From Alphaproteobacteria bacterium MarineAlpha3_Bin3 (GTDB lineage: Bacteria; Pseudomonadota; Alphaproteobacteria; Rhodospirillales; Casp-alpha2), in NCBI GenBank assembly GCA_002938075.1, contig PTLK01000094.1, positions 1 to 7,209 on the forward strand: a stretch of DNA of 7,209 nucleotides, read 5' to 3'. How positions within the stretch are numbered: position 1 is the stretch's first letter; each line of letters starts with the position of its first letter. The notes under the pieces are model-generated. The model was not told where the DNA came from. It was given only the letters and a program-made list of their open reading frames with translations, and searched no databases. Position numbers and translations under genes: made by a program. Below, piece by piece: positions 1-6,351 of this stretch.

Positions 1-10
1 TAGTGGGGAT

Positions 11-45
11 AAAAACAAAAGCCTAGCTGGATTAACAGCTAAGCC
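11..45 (-). terminator. Rho-independent terminator of tRNA-Arg
   Basis: Read on the minus strand, GGCTTAGCTG (36-45) can pair with CAGCTAGGC (21-29) and its neighbour across a six-base loop, with one G-U pair in the stem. The run TTTTGTTTTT (revcomp of 11-20) follows directly. This is a classic intrinsic terminator, about a dozen bases beyond the tRNA CCA end, and it would end the minus-strand transcript carrying the tRNA. Confidence 0.82.
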
Positions 46-56
46 ATTGATTTAAT

Positions 57-133
57 TGGCGCACCCGACAGGATTCGAACCTGTGACCTCTGCCTTCGGA
101 GGGCAGCGCTCTATCCAACTGAGCTACGGGTGC
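57..133 (-). tRNA. tRNA-Arg (anticodon CCG)
   Basis: The minus strand gives a full cloverleaf. The acceptor arms GCACCCG and CGGGTGC pair perfectly, followed by discriminator G and an encoded CCA (57-59). The D arm contains GCTCAGTTGGATAGAGC. The anticodon stem CTGCC/GGCAG holds the loop CTCCGAA, whose middle bases CCG read the arginine codon CGG. The T arm carries GGTTCGAATCC. The total length is 77 nt including CCA. It lies 41 bases downstream of the CoA-transferase B subunit gene on the same strand. No convincing separate promoter is visible, so it may be made partly by read-through. Confidence 0.97.
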
Positions 134-179
134 TTAACGTTCATTTGAGCGGCCGGAGAGTACACCCGCTGGCGTTAAG
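134..179 (-). other. Long-range inverted repeat between the CoA-transferase gene and the tRNA
   Basis: CTTAACG at 133-139 is the exact reverse complement of CGTTAAG at 173-179. Nested inside, AGCGG (148-152) pairs with CCGCT (166-170). One arm contains the TAA stop of the B subunit gene, and the other abuts the first base of the tRNA. No T run follows, so it is not a typical terminator. It could be a processing or mRNA 3'-end structure, or chance. Confidence 0.35.
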
Positions 180-921
180 GGTCCAGGGGCGCCGTCAGGG
201 GCCTAATGTCGGGGCCCGGACTCAATCTTGCCCCGGTCCGTTGCTGTAATTCCTCGAAGCTCAGGTCCTCGACCAGCTCGCGCACCTCAAGACCTTTGGC
301 CGTCACGTCGATGACCGCCAGATCGGTGAACACTACCGTCACCACCCCGGCCCCGGTCAACGGATAGGTGCATTCCTTGACGATCTTGGGCTCGCCCTTT
401 TTCGTCGTGTGGTTGGTTATCACGAACACTTGGCGGGCGCCCTGGGCCAGGTCCATGGCGCCGCCAACGGCCGGCACGCCGCCGGTGGTCCAATTGGCCA
501 GGTCGCCGGATTCGGAAACCTGAAACGCCCCCAACACGGTGATGTCGATATGTCCGCCCCGGATCATGGCGAACGAATCCGCCGAATCGAAGAACGCCGA
601 ACCGGGGATCACCGTCGCCGGCTTCTTGCCGGCCGAGATCAGGTCGAAGTCTTCCTCTCCTTGCGGCGGCGGCGGGCCCATGCCGAGGATGCCGTTCTCG
701 GAATGAAAGACGATCTGGCGGTTGTCGCCCTCCTTTCCCTGGGGAAGGTGGAGGGCGACCAATTCCGGCATGCCGATGCCGAGGTTGACGTAGGAACCGC
801 CGGGGATGTCCTTAGCCACGCGCCACGCCATCTGATCGCGGGTCAGGCCCCGGGGTTTGGAAGGGGGTTTGAGAGCGGGATGGGGAGTGGGGTTTTCGAT
901 GGGATTAGAGGGGCCGGTCAT
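175..921 (-). CDS. pcaJ: 3-oxoacid/3-oxoadipate CoA-transferase, subunit B
   Basis: This is the beta subunit of a family I CoA-transferase, a cytoplasmic enzyme that moves CoA from succinyl-CoA (or a similar donor) to a 3-oxo acid such as 3-oxoadipate or acetoacetate. The 248-residue product has the motif VNLGIGMP at 45-52. It also has SENG at 74-77, where Glu75 should be the catalytic glutamate that forms the CoA thioester, then RGGHID (121-126), GGAMDL (153-158) and PLTGAG (187-192). These match the PcaJ/ScoB family along its length. The first 25 or so residues are proline-rich and extend beyond the usual start near TRDQMAWR. The ATG at 921 is kept because it overlaps the A-subunit stop (ATGA) and has AAGGCGG a few bases upstream. 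Substrate is uncertain: the pair looks PcaIJ-like to me, but no other aromatic-degradation gene is present. Confidence 0.93.
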   Translation of the reverse strand: MTGPSNPIENPTPHPALKPPSKPRGLTRDQMAWRVAKDIPGGSYVNLGIGMPELVALHLPQGKEGDNRQIVFHSENGILGMGPPPPQGEEDFDLISAGKKPATVIPGSAFFDSADSFAMIRGGHIDITVLGAFQVSESGDLANWTTGGVPAVGGAMDLAQGARQVFVITNHTTKKGEPKIVKECTYPLTGAGVVTVVFTDLAVIDVTAKGLEVRELVEDLSFEELQQRTGARLSPGPDIRPLTAPLDP

Positions 922-1643
922 GGGGCGGCCGCCTTTTCCCCCCGTTCGGCCTGGCGAAGGATCGCCGCTTCGCTGATCGGTTCCGGGATTTCGACGATGC
1001 GATCGACGAAAATACTGGGCGTGACGACGTGTTCGGCGTCGGTGGCGCCCAGATCAACGATTTCGCGCACCTGGACGATGGTCGTTTTGGCCGCCATGCA
1101 CATAGCTGGGGCGAAGTTGCGGGCCGCCATGCGGTAGGTCAGGTTGCCCCAGGGATCGGCGGACTCCGCCTTGATCAACGCCACGTCGGCCCGGATCGGG
1201 TGTTCCAGCACATATTCGCGCCCGTCGATGGTGCGCTGCTCCTTGCCTTCGGCCAGCGGCGTACCGACCGTCGTCGGGGTGTAAAAGCCACCAATCCCGG
1301 CGCCGCCGGCGCGAAGCCGTTCGGCGAGCGTCCCCTGCGGCACCACCTCAAGCTCGATCTTACCGGTTCTGTACAATTCCTGGAACACCTCGGACCGGGA
1401 CGAACGCGGGAACGAACAGATGATCTTCGCAACCCGCCCCGCCTCCAACAACGCCGCCAGGCCTATGTGGCCGTTGCCGGCGTTGTTGTTGACCACGGTC
1501 AGGTCCTTGGTCCCCAGGTCGATGAGGGCGTGGATCAACTCCGTCGGGTTGCCGGCTTCGCCGAAACCGGAAATCAACACCATGTCGCCGTCCTTGACGC
1601 CGGCGACCGCCTCGGCGGGCGTTGGGATGCGTTTGTCGATCAT
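918..1643 (-). CDS. pcaI: 3-oxoacid/3-oxoadipate CoA-transferase, subunit A
   Basis: This is the alpha subunit of the same family I CoA-transferase, which works as a heteromer with the adjacent B subunit. From the ATG at 1643 it has 241 residues. It shows the glycine-rich SGFGEAGNP at 25-33, VNNNAGNGHIGLAALL (51-66), ICSFPR (75-80), VPQGTLAER (101-109), TPTTVGTPLAEGKE (122-135) and WGNLTYRMAARNF (165-177). All are typical of PcaI/ScoA proteins. An in-frame TTG at 1703 would add 20 residues, but the family normally begins at the MIDKR-like sequence, so I chose the ATG even though its ribosome binding site is weak. The stop overlaps the next start by four bases (ATGA), indicating translational coupling. 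I recall the NNAGNG segment as closer to PcaI than to ScoA, so the symbol is tentative. Confidence 0.93.
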   Translation of the reverse strand: MIDKRIPTPAEAVAGVKDGDMVLISGFGEAGNPTELIHALIDLGTKDLTVVNNNAGNGHIGLAALLEAGRVAKIICSFPRSSRSEVFQELYRTGKIELEVVPQGTLAERLRAGGAGIGGFYTPTTVGTPLAEGKEQRTIDGREYVLEHPIRADVALIKAESADPWGNLTYRMAARNFAPAMCMAAKTTIVQVREIVDLGATDAEHVVTPSIFVDRIVEIPEPISEAAILRQAERGEKAAAP

Positions 1644-1718
1644 CAGGCGCCCAATGAACGCCGGTTTTCGGCCAAGGTCAATCCCCTCGGACGGTGGCGG
1701 CAAAGCCTTAGGCCCGCC

Positions 1719-2762
1719 CTATTTCCCCGCCCTTTCGCCGCTTTTCGCCACCCCTGAGGCGAGGCGTTTCCGCGCCCCCTTTTCGGCGCCCGACGGCAAT
1801 GGCGAGACGGGATCGATGATCCAGTGGGCGATGTCCCACCACAGGGTCTCGGCCTGCAAATCACGCAACAGCATGTGAAAGCCGTCTTCGTAGACGGCGA
1901 GGCGGGGGCCTCCAGAAACGGCCGCCGGCAGGCGGTCGAGCATGATTTGGGTCGGTTTCCTGGGGATGATCTCGTCCTTTTGACCGTAAAGGATCAGCGC
2001 CGGGCCTTTCAGCCGGGCGGACAGTTCCAGCGCCCGGTCCATCAGGTTGGTCAGCCCGTAAATGGCGTCGACGCGGGTCGCCTTGATGACCAGCGGGTCG
2101 CGGCCGAGCGCTTTCAGCATCTCGATGTTGTCCGACGGCGTGATCTTCAGCCCCTGACCCGTGACTTCGGCCCCCGGCATCAGGCGGACGCCGATCCATA
2201 GCGCCAGGCGCTGATACCAGGGCATGGTGACGCGCCCCCAAACGGCGGGCGCCGCGAGAATGATCCCGTCGGCTTCGGGGGCGTCCCCGTCGGCGATGGT
2301 GACCATGATCACGGCGCCGCCCATGCTTTCCCCCAACAGGTAAATCGGCGTCCCCGGATGACGGTCCCGGACAAGGCCGGCAAAGGTCTTCAAATCGGCG
2401 ATCAACGCGTCGATCCCCGGCCACAGCCCGTGTCCCGGCGCGGCCCCGAACCCCCGCTGGTCATAGGCATAGGACGCGATGCCCCGGGTGGCGAGGAAGG
2501 TGCCCGGCGCGGCGAAGAAATTGGAATAATCGTTGAACCCGTGCAGCGCGATGAGGACCGCCCGGGGCGGGTCCTTTTGCGGCCGCCAGCTTTTCACCGG
2601 CAGCACCAGGCCGTCGGCGGTATGAAAAAAATCACCCGCCAAAAGCGGCCGGTTGATGGGCTCCCCCGGCGGCCGAACGATCGGGGCGCAGGCGGCGGCG
2701 AACAGAATTGCCGCCAATAGCGCCGCCAGCAACCCCTTGCCGGCCCGGGCCCGGTTATTCAC
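1719..2762 (-). CDS. Lipoprotein alpha/beta hydrolase (monoacylglycerol lipase-like)
   Basis: The predicted 347-residue serine hydrolase belongs to the alpha/beta fold Hydrolase_4 (monoglyceride lipase/lysophospholipase) type. Residues 1-25 form a lipoprotein signal: positive MNNRARAGK, a hydrophobic stretch, then FAAAC with the likely lipidated Cys25. The mature protein would be anchored on the periplasmic side of a membrane. Family motifs follow in order: LHGFNDYS (73-80, oxyanion region), DQRGFG (101-106), GESMGG with nucleophile Ser146, GQKDEI with acid Asp263, and DGFHML with catalytic His296. The C-terminal tail after about 320 is basic and low-complexity. The start is GTG. Its eight-base overlap GTGAATAA with the ABC gene stop, preceded by GGAACGGGA, suggests coupled translation. 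The natural substrate is unknown; an ester or acylglycerol is inferred from the family only. Confidence 0.9.
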   Translation of the reverse strand: MNNRARAGKGLLAALLAAILFAAACAPIVRPPGEPINRPLLAGDFFHTADGLVLPVKSWRPQKDPPRAVLIALHGFNDYSNFFAAPGTFLATRGIASYAYDQRGFGAAPGHGLWPGIDALIADLKTFAGLVRDRHPGTPIYLLGESMGGAVIMVTIADGDAPEADGIILAAPAVWGRVTMPWYQRLALWIGVRLMPGAEVTGQGLKITPSDNIEMLKALGRDPLVIKATRVDAIYGLTNLMDRALELSARLKGPALILYGQKDEIIPRKPTQIMLDRLPAAVSGGPRLAVYEDGFHMLLRDLQAETLWWDIAHWIIDPVSPLPSGAEKGARKRLASGVAKSGERAGK

Positions 2763-3738
2763 CGTCCCGTTCCGTGCCGCCGGTGAGGCTGAGGAAGATG
2801 TCCTCCAGTTCCGCCTCCCGGGTCGTCAAATCGACGATGCCGAGCCCCGCCGCCGAAAGGGCCTCCAGGATTTTACCGGAATGGGTCTTCGACGGCGGAT
2901 AGGAGAACTTGAGCTCACGCCCGGTCTTGAACTCGACGTTGTAGGGCTTGAGCCCGGCCGGCACTTCCGTGATCTCGCGGTCCAGGGTCACCGTCATTTC
3001 CTTGGTGTCGATGCGCCGGACCAGGCTTTCCGTCGACTCGCTGGCGATCAACCGGCCGTGGTCGATGATGGCGATGGTATCACAGAGCGCCTGCGCTTCC
3101 TCCAGGTAATGGGTGGTCAGCAGAACGGTGGTGCCCTGGCGGTTCATTTCCTTGACCCGATCCCAAATCCGGCGGCGCAAATCGACATCGACGCCGGCCG
3201 ACGGCTCGTCCAGGACCAGCACCGGCGGCGAATGGACCATGGCCTTGGCGACCAGCAGGCGGCGGCGCATACCGCCGGAAAGGGACCGCGCATAGGCGTC
3301 CGCTTTGTCGGCCAGGCCGACGGCGTCGAGAACCTCGGTGGTACGGCGCTCGGACTTTCTGAGCCCGTAGAACCCGGCCTGCACCTCCAACAGCTCCCTC
3401 GGCGTGAAGTAAGGGTCGATGTTCAATTCCTGCGGCACGATGCCGATCGACAGCCGCGCCTGGCGCATGTCCTTCTCGATGTCGTGGCCACAGATCCGGG
3501 CCTCGCCGGAATTCTTGATGATGAGGCCGGCGAGGATGTTGATCAGCGTCGACTTGCCGGCCCCGTTGGGGCCCAGAAGTCCGAAGAAGGAGCCTCGGGG
3601 AATGCACAGCGACACGTCCTTCAGCGCCTCCGTTCCCTGGCCGTCGCCGCTGGAGGCATAGGTCTTCGACAGGCCGACGGTCTCGACGGCGAATTCGGGG
3701 GCGCCATCCGGCGCGGCGGCAGACTTGTCCGAGGGCAT
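2755..3738 (-). CDS. ABC-2-type transporter ATP-binding protein
   Basis: This 327-residue nucleotide-binding subunit of an ABC exporter resembles the YadG/CcmA/drug-export ATPase group. Visible motifs are Walker A GPNGAGKST (56-64), Q-loop VPQE with Gln103, signature LSGGM (153-157), Walker B VLVLDEP (173-179) with the next segment SAGVDVDLR, and the H-loop histidine 210 in LLTTH. About 85 residues after the core domain (from roughly 240) form the accessory C-terminal region common in ABC-2 ATPases. The cytoplasmic protein should drive a separate membrane permease, but none is encoded next to it. The following gene is instead a lipoprotein hydrolase, translationally coupled by an eight-base overlap. 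ATG at 3738 follows AAGAGAACGTGG, a modest ribosome binding site. The cargo cannot be told from this sequence. Confidence 0.95.
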   Translation of the reverse strand: MPSDKSAAAPDGAPEFAVETVGLSKTYASSGDGQGTEALKDVSLCIPRGSFFGLLGPNGAGKSTLINILAGLIIKNSGEARICGHDIEKDMRQARLSIGIVPQELNIDPYFTPRELLEVQAGFYGLRKSERRTTEVLDAVGLADKADAYARSLSGGMRRRLLVAKAMVHSPPVLVLDEPSAGVDVDLRRRIWDRVKEMNRQGTTVLLTTHYLEEAQALCDTIAIIDHGRLIASESTESLVRRIDTKEMTVTLDREITEVPAGLKPYNVEFKTGRELKFSYPPSKTHSGKILEALSAAGLGIVDLTTREAELEDIFLSLTGGTERDGE

Positions 3739-3771
3739 CCACGTTCTCTTAGATCAGGCATTAGGCGGCGA

Positions 3772-3799
3772 TTGATTGTCCGGCGGCAATCGGTATCAT
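3772..3799 (+). promoter_or_regulatory. Possible sigma-70-type promoter for the zinc-finger gene
   Basis: TTGATT (3772-3777) and TATCAT (3794-3799) are separated by 16 bases and lie about 40 bases before the start codon at 3841, in the divergent gap shared with the ABC gene. A small inverted repeat, GATCG-5-CGATC (3810-3824), sits just downstream and would lie in the 5' leader. This is pattern matching only. Confidence 0.3.
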
Positions 3800-3840
3800 C
3801 CGGTGCAAGGATCGGTCAACGATCTTGAGAGTATAGCTGA

Positions 3841-4020
3841 ATGGCGGACACGGATCAGATCGAGGTCAACACGGCTACCGTCGGCTGTGACGGCGGTGGC
3901 GGAGACATGGGCCATCCCATGGTCTACCTGAAGATCGGTGACGAGGGCGGGATCGTCTGCCCCTATTGCTCGCGCCATTTCGTGCTGGCCGACGACGCCC
4001 CGGCCGCGGCCGGGCACTGA
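3841..4020 (+). CDS. CHCC zinc-finger protein (NDUFS6-like)
   Basis: A 59-residue protein with the zf-CHCC signature. CDGGGG begins at Cys16, GHP contains His25, VYL follows at 28-30, and CPYC supplies Cys40 and Cys43 before SRHFVL. The four residues form the C-H-C-C zinc site. This small domain is the bacterial relative of the mitochondrial complex I accessory subunit NDUFS6, and alphaproteobacterial complex I is known to contain a homologue, so a role at NADH:quinone oxidoreductase is likely. No complex I gene is present here. The conserved core starts at residue 14 and the length is normal for the bacterial family. ATG 3841 has only a weak purine stretch (TTGAGAG) upstream. It is divergent from the ABC gene. 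Confidence 0.93.
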   Translation: MADTDQIEVNTATVGCDGGGGDMGHPMVYLKIGDEGGIVCPYCSRHFVLADDAPAAAGH

Positions 4021-4147
4021 TCCCCCGACAGCCTCACCCTCCCTCACCCATAAGAGACACGAGCGCCTTGCACACCGTCTCGCGCACGTCGCCCGCGAAA
4101 CGCCCGCCAACCCCTTAGAGCAGACGAAAATCAACGGCCCCCGGAAC

Positions 4148-4173
4148 GTCCGCTCATAGCCAGGAGGGGACAT
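4148..4173 (+). repeat. Repeat D1: hairpin plus 17-base repeat upstream of the VOC gene
   Basis: The 17 bases at 4157-4173 (TAGCCAGGAGGGGACAT) recur exactly at 6497-6513. In this copy GTCCGCTC (4148-4155) can pair with GAGGGGAC (4164-4171) with a single mismatch. It contains AGGAGG, but ATT rather than ATG follows, so it is not evidently a ribosome binding site here. It lies about 100 bases before the VOC start. The rest of 4021-4268 shows nothing else I can name. Confidence 0.7.
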
Positions 4174-4268
4174 TTACCTCGTACGGAAAACAGTTCTTTT
4201 CAGCAGGGGCCTTCGATGGCAACCAGGGGTGGTCCGTGCTAAGAACGGCGACCGATCTGGAAAAGCCG

Positions 4269-4643
4269 ATGATTGAATCCATCAACGCTATCACCCTGGC
4301 CACCCACGACATGGAGCAAGCGGTACGTTTTTATCAAACCCTTGGCTTCGACGTGGCTTACGGTGGCGCCGAGGACGAGTTCACCAGCTTCCGCGTCGGC
4401 ACCGGCTATCTCAACCTCACGACCCAGCCGGTCGATCGCCAGTGGTCGTGGTGGGGTCGTGCCATCTTCCACGTCACCGACGTGGACGCGCTTTACCATC
4501 ACGCCATCACCGAAGGACTTAAACCCGATACAAAACCCAGAGACGCGGAATGGGGCGAACGTTACTTCCACATCACTGATCCGGACGGCCATGAACTTAG
4601 CTTTGCGCGTCCGCTCGGGACCGGACATAAACACCAGCCCTGA
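4269..4643 (+). CDS. VOC-family (glyoxalase/bleomycin-resistance fold) protein
   Basis: This 124-residue, single-domain vicinal oxygen chelate protein has two beta-alpha-beta-beta-beta modules. Module one runs from AITLATHDMEQAVRFYQTLGF (7-27) to FRVGTGYLNL (41-50). Module two runs from AIFHVTDVDALY (65-76) to the typical end DPDGHELSFARP (104-115). The family includes glyoxalase I, dioxygenases and fosfomycin or bleomycin resistance proteins. Possible metal ligands are His13, His68 and Glu109, but function cannot be set. An upstream in-frame GTG at 4236 would add 11 residues. ATG 4269 is preferred because family members begin with MI-x-x-I, and GGAAAAG lies just upstream. The last seven residues after the ARPLG end fall in a dispersed repeat that also supplies the TGA stop. 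An intrinsic terminator follows. Confidence 0.88.
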   Translation: MIESINAITLATHDMEQAVRFYQTLGFDVAYGGAEDEFTSFRVGTGYLNLTTQPVDRQWSWWGRAIFHVTDVDALYHHAITEGLKPDTKPRDAEWGERYFHITDPDGHELSFARPLGTGHKHQP

Positions 4644-4675
4644 GATTGGTCTGCTGTCTGGGGGTGAGCGGACAT
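4621..4675 (+). repeat. Structured intergenic repeat, copy A
   Basis: This 55-base unit aligns without gaps to 5729-5783 (37/55 identical) and 6373-6427 (42/55 identical), counted by eye. It begins inside the VOC reading frame and includes that gene's TGA. The outer hairpin survives through a wobble pair: GTCTGCT (4649-4655) can pair with AGCGGAC (4667-4673). The first hairpin of copy C is preserved partly, with two mismatches. Confidence 0.8.
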
Positions 4676-4689
4676 CACCGGAACCTTGG

Positions 4690-4714
4690 CTCCGCTTCGG
4701 CGGGGTTTTCTTTT
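4690..4714 (+). terminator. Rho-independent terminator after the VOC gene
   Basis: CTCCGC (4690-4695) pairs with GCGGGG (4700-4705), with one wobble, across a TTCG tetraloop. TTTTCTTTT (4706-4714) follows at once. It sits about 45 bases after the VOC stop, just beyond repeat copy A, and separates that gene from the aldo/keto reductase. Confidence 0.85.
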
Positions 4715-4798
4715 GCCGACCTCGTCGTCGATCTCGTTGTTGAGGGCGCCCCGATGCTATGAATACCGATCACATGTGCCTGCCCGTGGGCTGCGAAT

Positions 4799-4803
4799 AG
4801 GAG
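4799..4803 (+). promoter_or_regulatory. Ribosome binding site of the aldo/keto reductase gene
   Basis: AGGAG lies six bases before ATG 4810 and fixes that start against later in-frame ATGs (codons 6 and 7). Confidence 0.75.
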
Positions 4804-4809
4804 ACTGCG

Positions 4810-5661
4810 ATGCCGGACCGGACGATGATGATCGACGGGGTTCGGGTTCCCCGCTTTTTCTATGGCACCGCCTGGAAGGAGGACGAGACGGCCCGTTTGA
4901 CCGCGCTCGCCCTTGGACAGGGATTTCGCGGCATCGATACCGCGAATCAGCGCAAACATTATCACGAAGCCGGGGTCGGGCGTGGCATCCGGGATGCGGT
5001 GGAAAGCGGTCTGGTGGCGCGGGACGATCTATTCCTACAGACCAAGTTCACCTTCCGCCGTGGGCAGGATCATCGCCTGCCCTATGACTCCAAGGCTCCC
5101 ATACCGGACCAGGTCGCGCAATCGTTCGCGCGCTCGCTCGAGCATTTAGGAACCGACGTCATCGACTCCTATGTGCTTCACGGCCCTACGAGCCGGGCGG
5201 GTCTGGGTCCTGATGACTGGGCGGCCTGGCGCGCCATGGAAGCGATTCACTCGAGCGGCCGGGCGCGCCTGCTCGGCATCAGCAACGTCACTCTCAAACA
5301 GTTCCAGAGTCTTTACAAAGAGGCGCGGGTTCGGCCCCGCTTCGTTCAGAACCGATGTCACGCCGCCCAGGGTTGGGGCCGGCGTATCCGCCAGTTCTGC
5401 GCCGCCAACGGAGTGGTCTATCAGGGTTTCTCGCTGCTCACGGCCAATCGCAAGGTGACGGCCCACCGCCAACTGATTCGAATGGCCGAACGCCACGGTC
5501 GGACCGCCAGCCAGATCGTTTTCCGGTTCGCCATCGATGTCGGCATGGTGCCCCTTACCGGGACCACCGACGCCGAGCACATGCGCGAAGATCTCGATGT
5601 CTTCCATTTCCGTCTGGAGGCTAAGGAAGTGGTGATCATCGAGACGCTTATCGCCTCCTGA
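4810..5661 (+). CDS. Aldo/keto reductase
   Basis: This 283-residue cytoplasmic NAD(P)H-dependent oxidoreductase has the (beta/alpha)8 aldo/keto reductase fold. The catalytic tetrad can be assigned as Asp43 and Tyr51 in GIDTANQRKHYHEAGVG, Lys79 in LQTKF and His124 in YVLHGP. Other family marks are the barrel strand RLLGISNV (153-160), FVQNRCH (178-184) and YQGFSLL (204-210). The Asp-to-Tyr spacing is eight residues, not the five of the common DTAxxY pattern. The cofactor-binding loop reads VPLTGTT (247-253) where many members have IPKS. I recall a subfamily with the same ANQRKHY motif, so these are probably subfamily traits and not decay. The substrate is unknown. A good AGGAG precedes the ATG, and terminators or repeats separate it from both neighbours, so it looks monocistronic. 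Confidence 0.94.
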   Translation: MPDRTMMIDGVRVPRFFYGTAWKEDETARLTALALGQGFRGIDTANQRKHYHEAGVGRGIRDAVESGLVARDDLFLQTKFTFRRGQDHRLPYDSKAPIPDQVAQSFARSLEHLGTDVIDSYVLHGPTSRAGLGPDDWAAWRAMEAIHSSGRARLLGISNVTLKQFQSLYKEARVRPRFVQNRCHAAQGWGRRIRQFCAANGVVYQGFSLLTANRKVTAHRQLIRMAERHGRTASQIVFRFAIDVGMVPLTGTTDAEHMREDLDVFHFRLEAKEVVIIETLIAS

Positions 5662-5728
5662 AGCAACGCCGCGACCCCTTTCGCCCCGCGCCGCCGCCCG
5701 GTGATGGGAGCCGTCCACCGCATCAAAA

Positions 5729-5803
5729 GCGGACCCTAACGCCAGCCCTGAAATTGATCCGCTATACGATTCAAAACGGACATTGGGCTTCGGTATGTCT
5801 GCT
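5729..5803 (+). repeat. Structured intergenic repeat, copy B
   Basis: The first 55 bases align without gaps to copy C (40/55) and copy A (37/55). Homology with C continues to ATGTCTGCT, which lies at the same offset in both (5795-5803 and 6439-6447). This is the most decayed copy for structure: neither of the hairpins of copy C is well kept. It starts 66 bases after the aldo/keto reductase stop. The remainder of the 5662-5902 gap, which is lower in GC, holds no gene I recognise. Confidence 0.75.
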
Positions 5804-5902
5804 TTCCCTTGGCGGCTGAATCGAAGTACGATTTCCGCGAACTTGGAACTTATCTGGGAAAAGTCGGCTTAAACTCTGGAAAACCTGATTGATGAGGGCC
5901 GT

Positions 5903-6328
5903 ATGGGCCGTTTGATAATCCTGATTACCTTGTTGCTCTTGCCGATGACGGCGGTCGGAGAAGACGTGGTAAAACCCGATGCGGCGGTTCAGGCCGAGAT
6001 TATTTCCGTGATTGAAGGCCAGATTTCGGCCTTCCGTCGGGACGACGCAGTTGCGGCCTTCTCATTCGCGTCGCCAACCATCCGTGCCCAATTTGGCGAC
6101 GCCAGCACGTTCCTAGCAATGGTTGCGGCGCTATATCGTCCGGTGTACCGGCCGCGTCGGCTCGAATTTCTGGACCTCAAGTCGGTGGATGGCCAATGGG
6201 TGCAGCGCGTACTGGTTATGGGGCCGCAAGGCGAGTTTGTGATGGCGCTGTATCCGATGGTCCGGGTTGATGGCCGCTGGCGTATCAACGGGTGCTTCCT
6301 GGTGCGTCCGCCGGGGCAGGGGACTTAA
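5903..6328 (+). CDS. Exported DUF4864 protein
   Basis: A 141-residue protein with an N-terminal signal peptide: MGR, a leucine/isoleucine-rich core at 4-15, and a likely cleavage after AVG19. The mature protein is probably periplasmic. The rest matches the DUF4864 family as I remember it: IISVIEGQISAFRRDD (33-48), AFSFASPTIRAQFGD (52-66), the hallmark LYRPVYRPRR (78-87), a glycine-aspartate turn then Gln-rich strand QWVQRVLV (98-105), and DGRWRINGCFL (123-133) at the end. The fold resembles NTF2/SnoaL-like small domains by pattern, but no activity is known. GAGGG four bases before ATG 5903 supports the start. The gene stands between repeat copies B and C. Its stop lies in one arm of an imperfect direct repeat. 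Confidence 0.9.
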   Translation: MGRLIILITLLLLPMTAVGEDVVKPDAAVQAEIISVIEGQISAFRRDDAVAAFSFASPTIRAQFGDASTFLAMVAALYRPVYRPRRLEFLDLKSVDGQWVQRVLVMGPQGEFVMALYPMVRVDGRWRINGCFLVRPPGQGT

Positions 6329-6345
6329 TGCAGGGATAGGATTGG
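6319..6345 (+). repeat. Imperfect direct repeat, left copy
   Basis: GGGGAC, ATGCAGG and AGGATTGG occur here in order, and again at 6506-6528 with small gaps between the blocks. The pair flanks the structured repeat copy C. The DUF4864 stop codon TAA (6326-6328) lies in the interval between the first two blocks. Confidence 0.5.
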
Positions 6346-6351
6346 AGTTGA

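Noticed and set aside
409..1137. Long plus-strand frame opposite the CoA-transferase genes
   Set aside because: Antisense shadow of GC-rich coding sequence; the minus-strand products have clear family motifs.
2653..3828. 391-codon plus-strand frame opposite the ABC gene
   Set aside because: Antisense shadow; its translation is low-complexity and the opposite strand encodes all ABC ATPase motifs.
3796..4173. 125-codon minus-strand frame over the zinc-finger gene
   Set aside because: It lies antisense to a clear CHCC zinc-finger gene and through the noncoding gap, with no recognisable motif.
5785..5892. Short open stretch before DUF4864 with a plausible-looking peptide
   Set aside because: Has no start codon with a ribosome binding site, begins after a stop within repeat copy B, and resembles no family I know.
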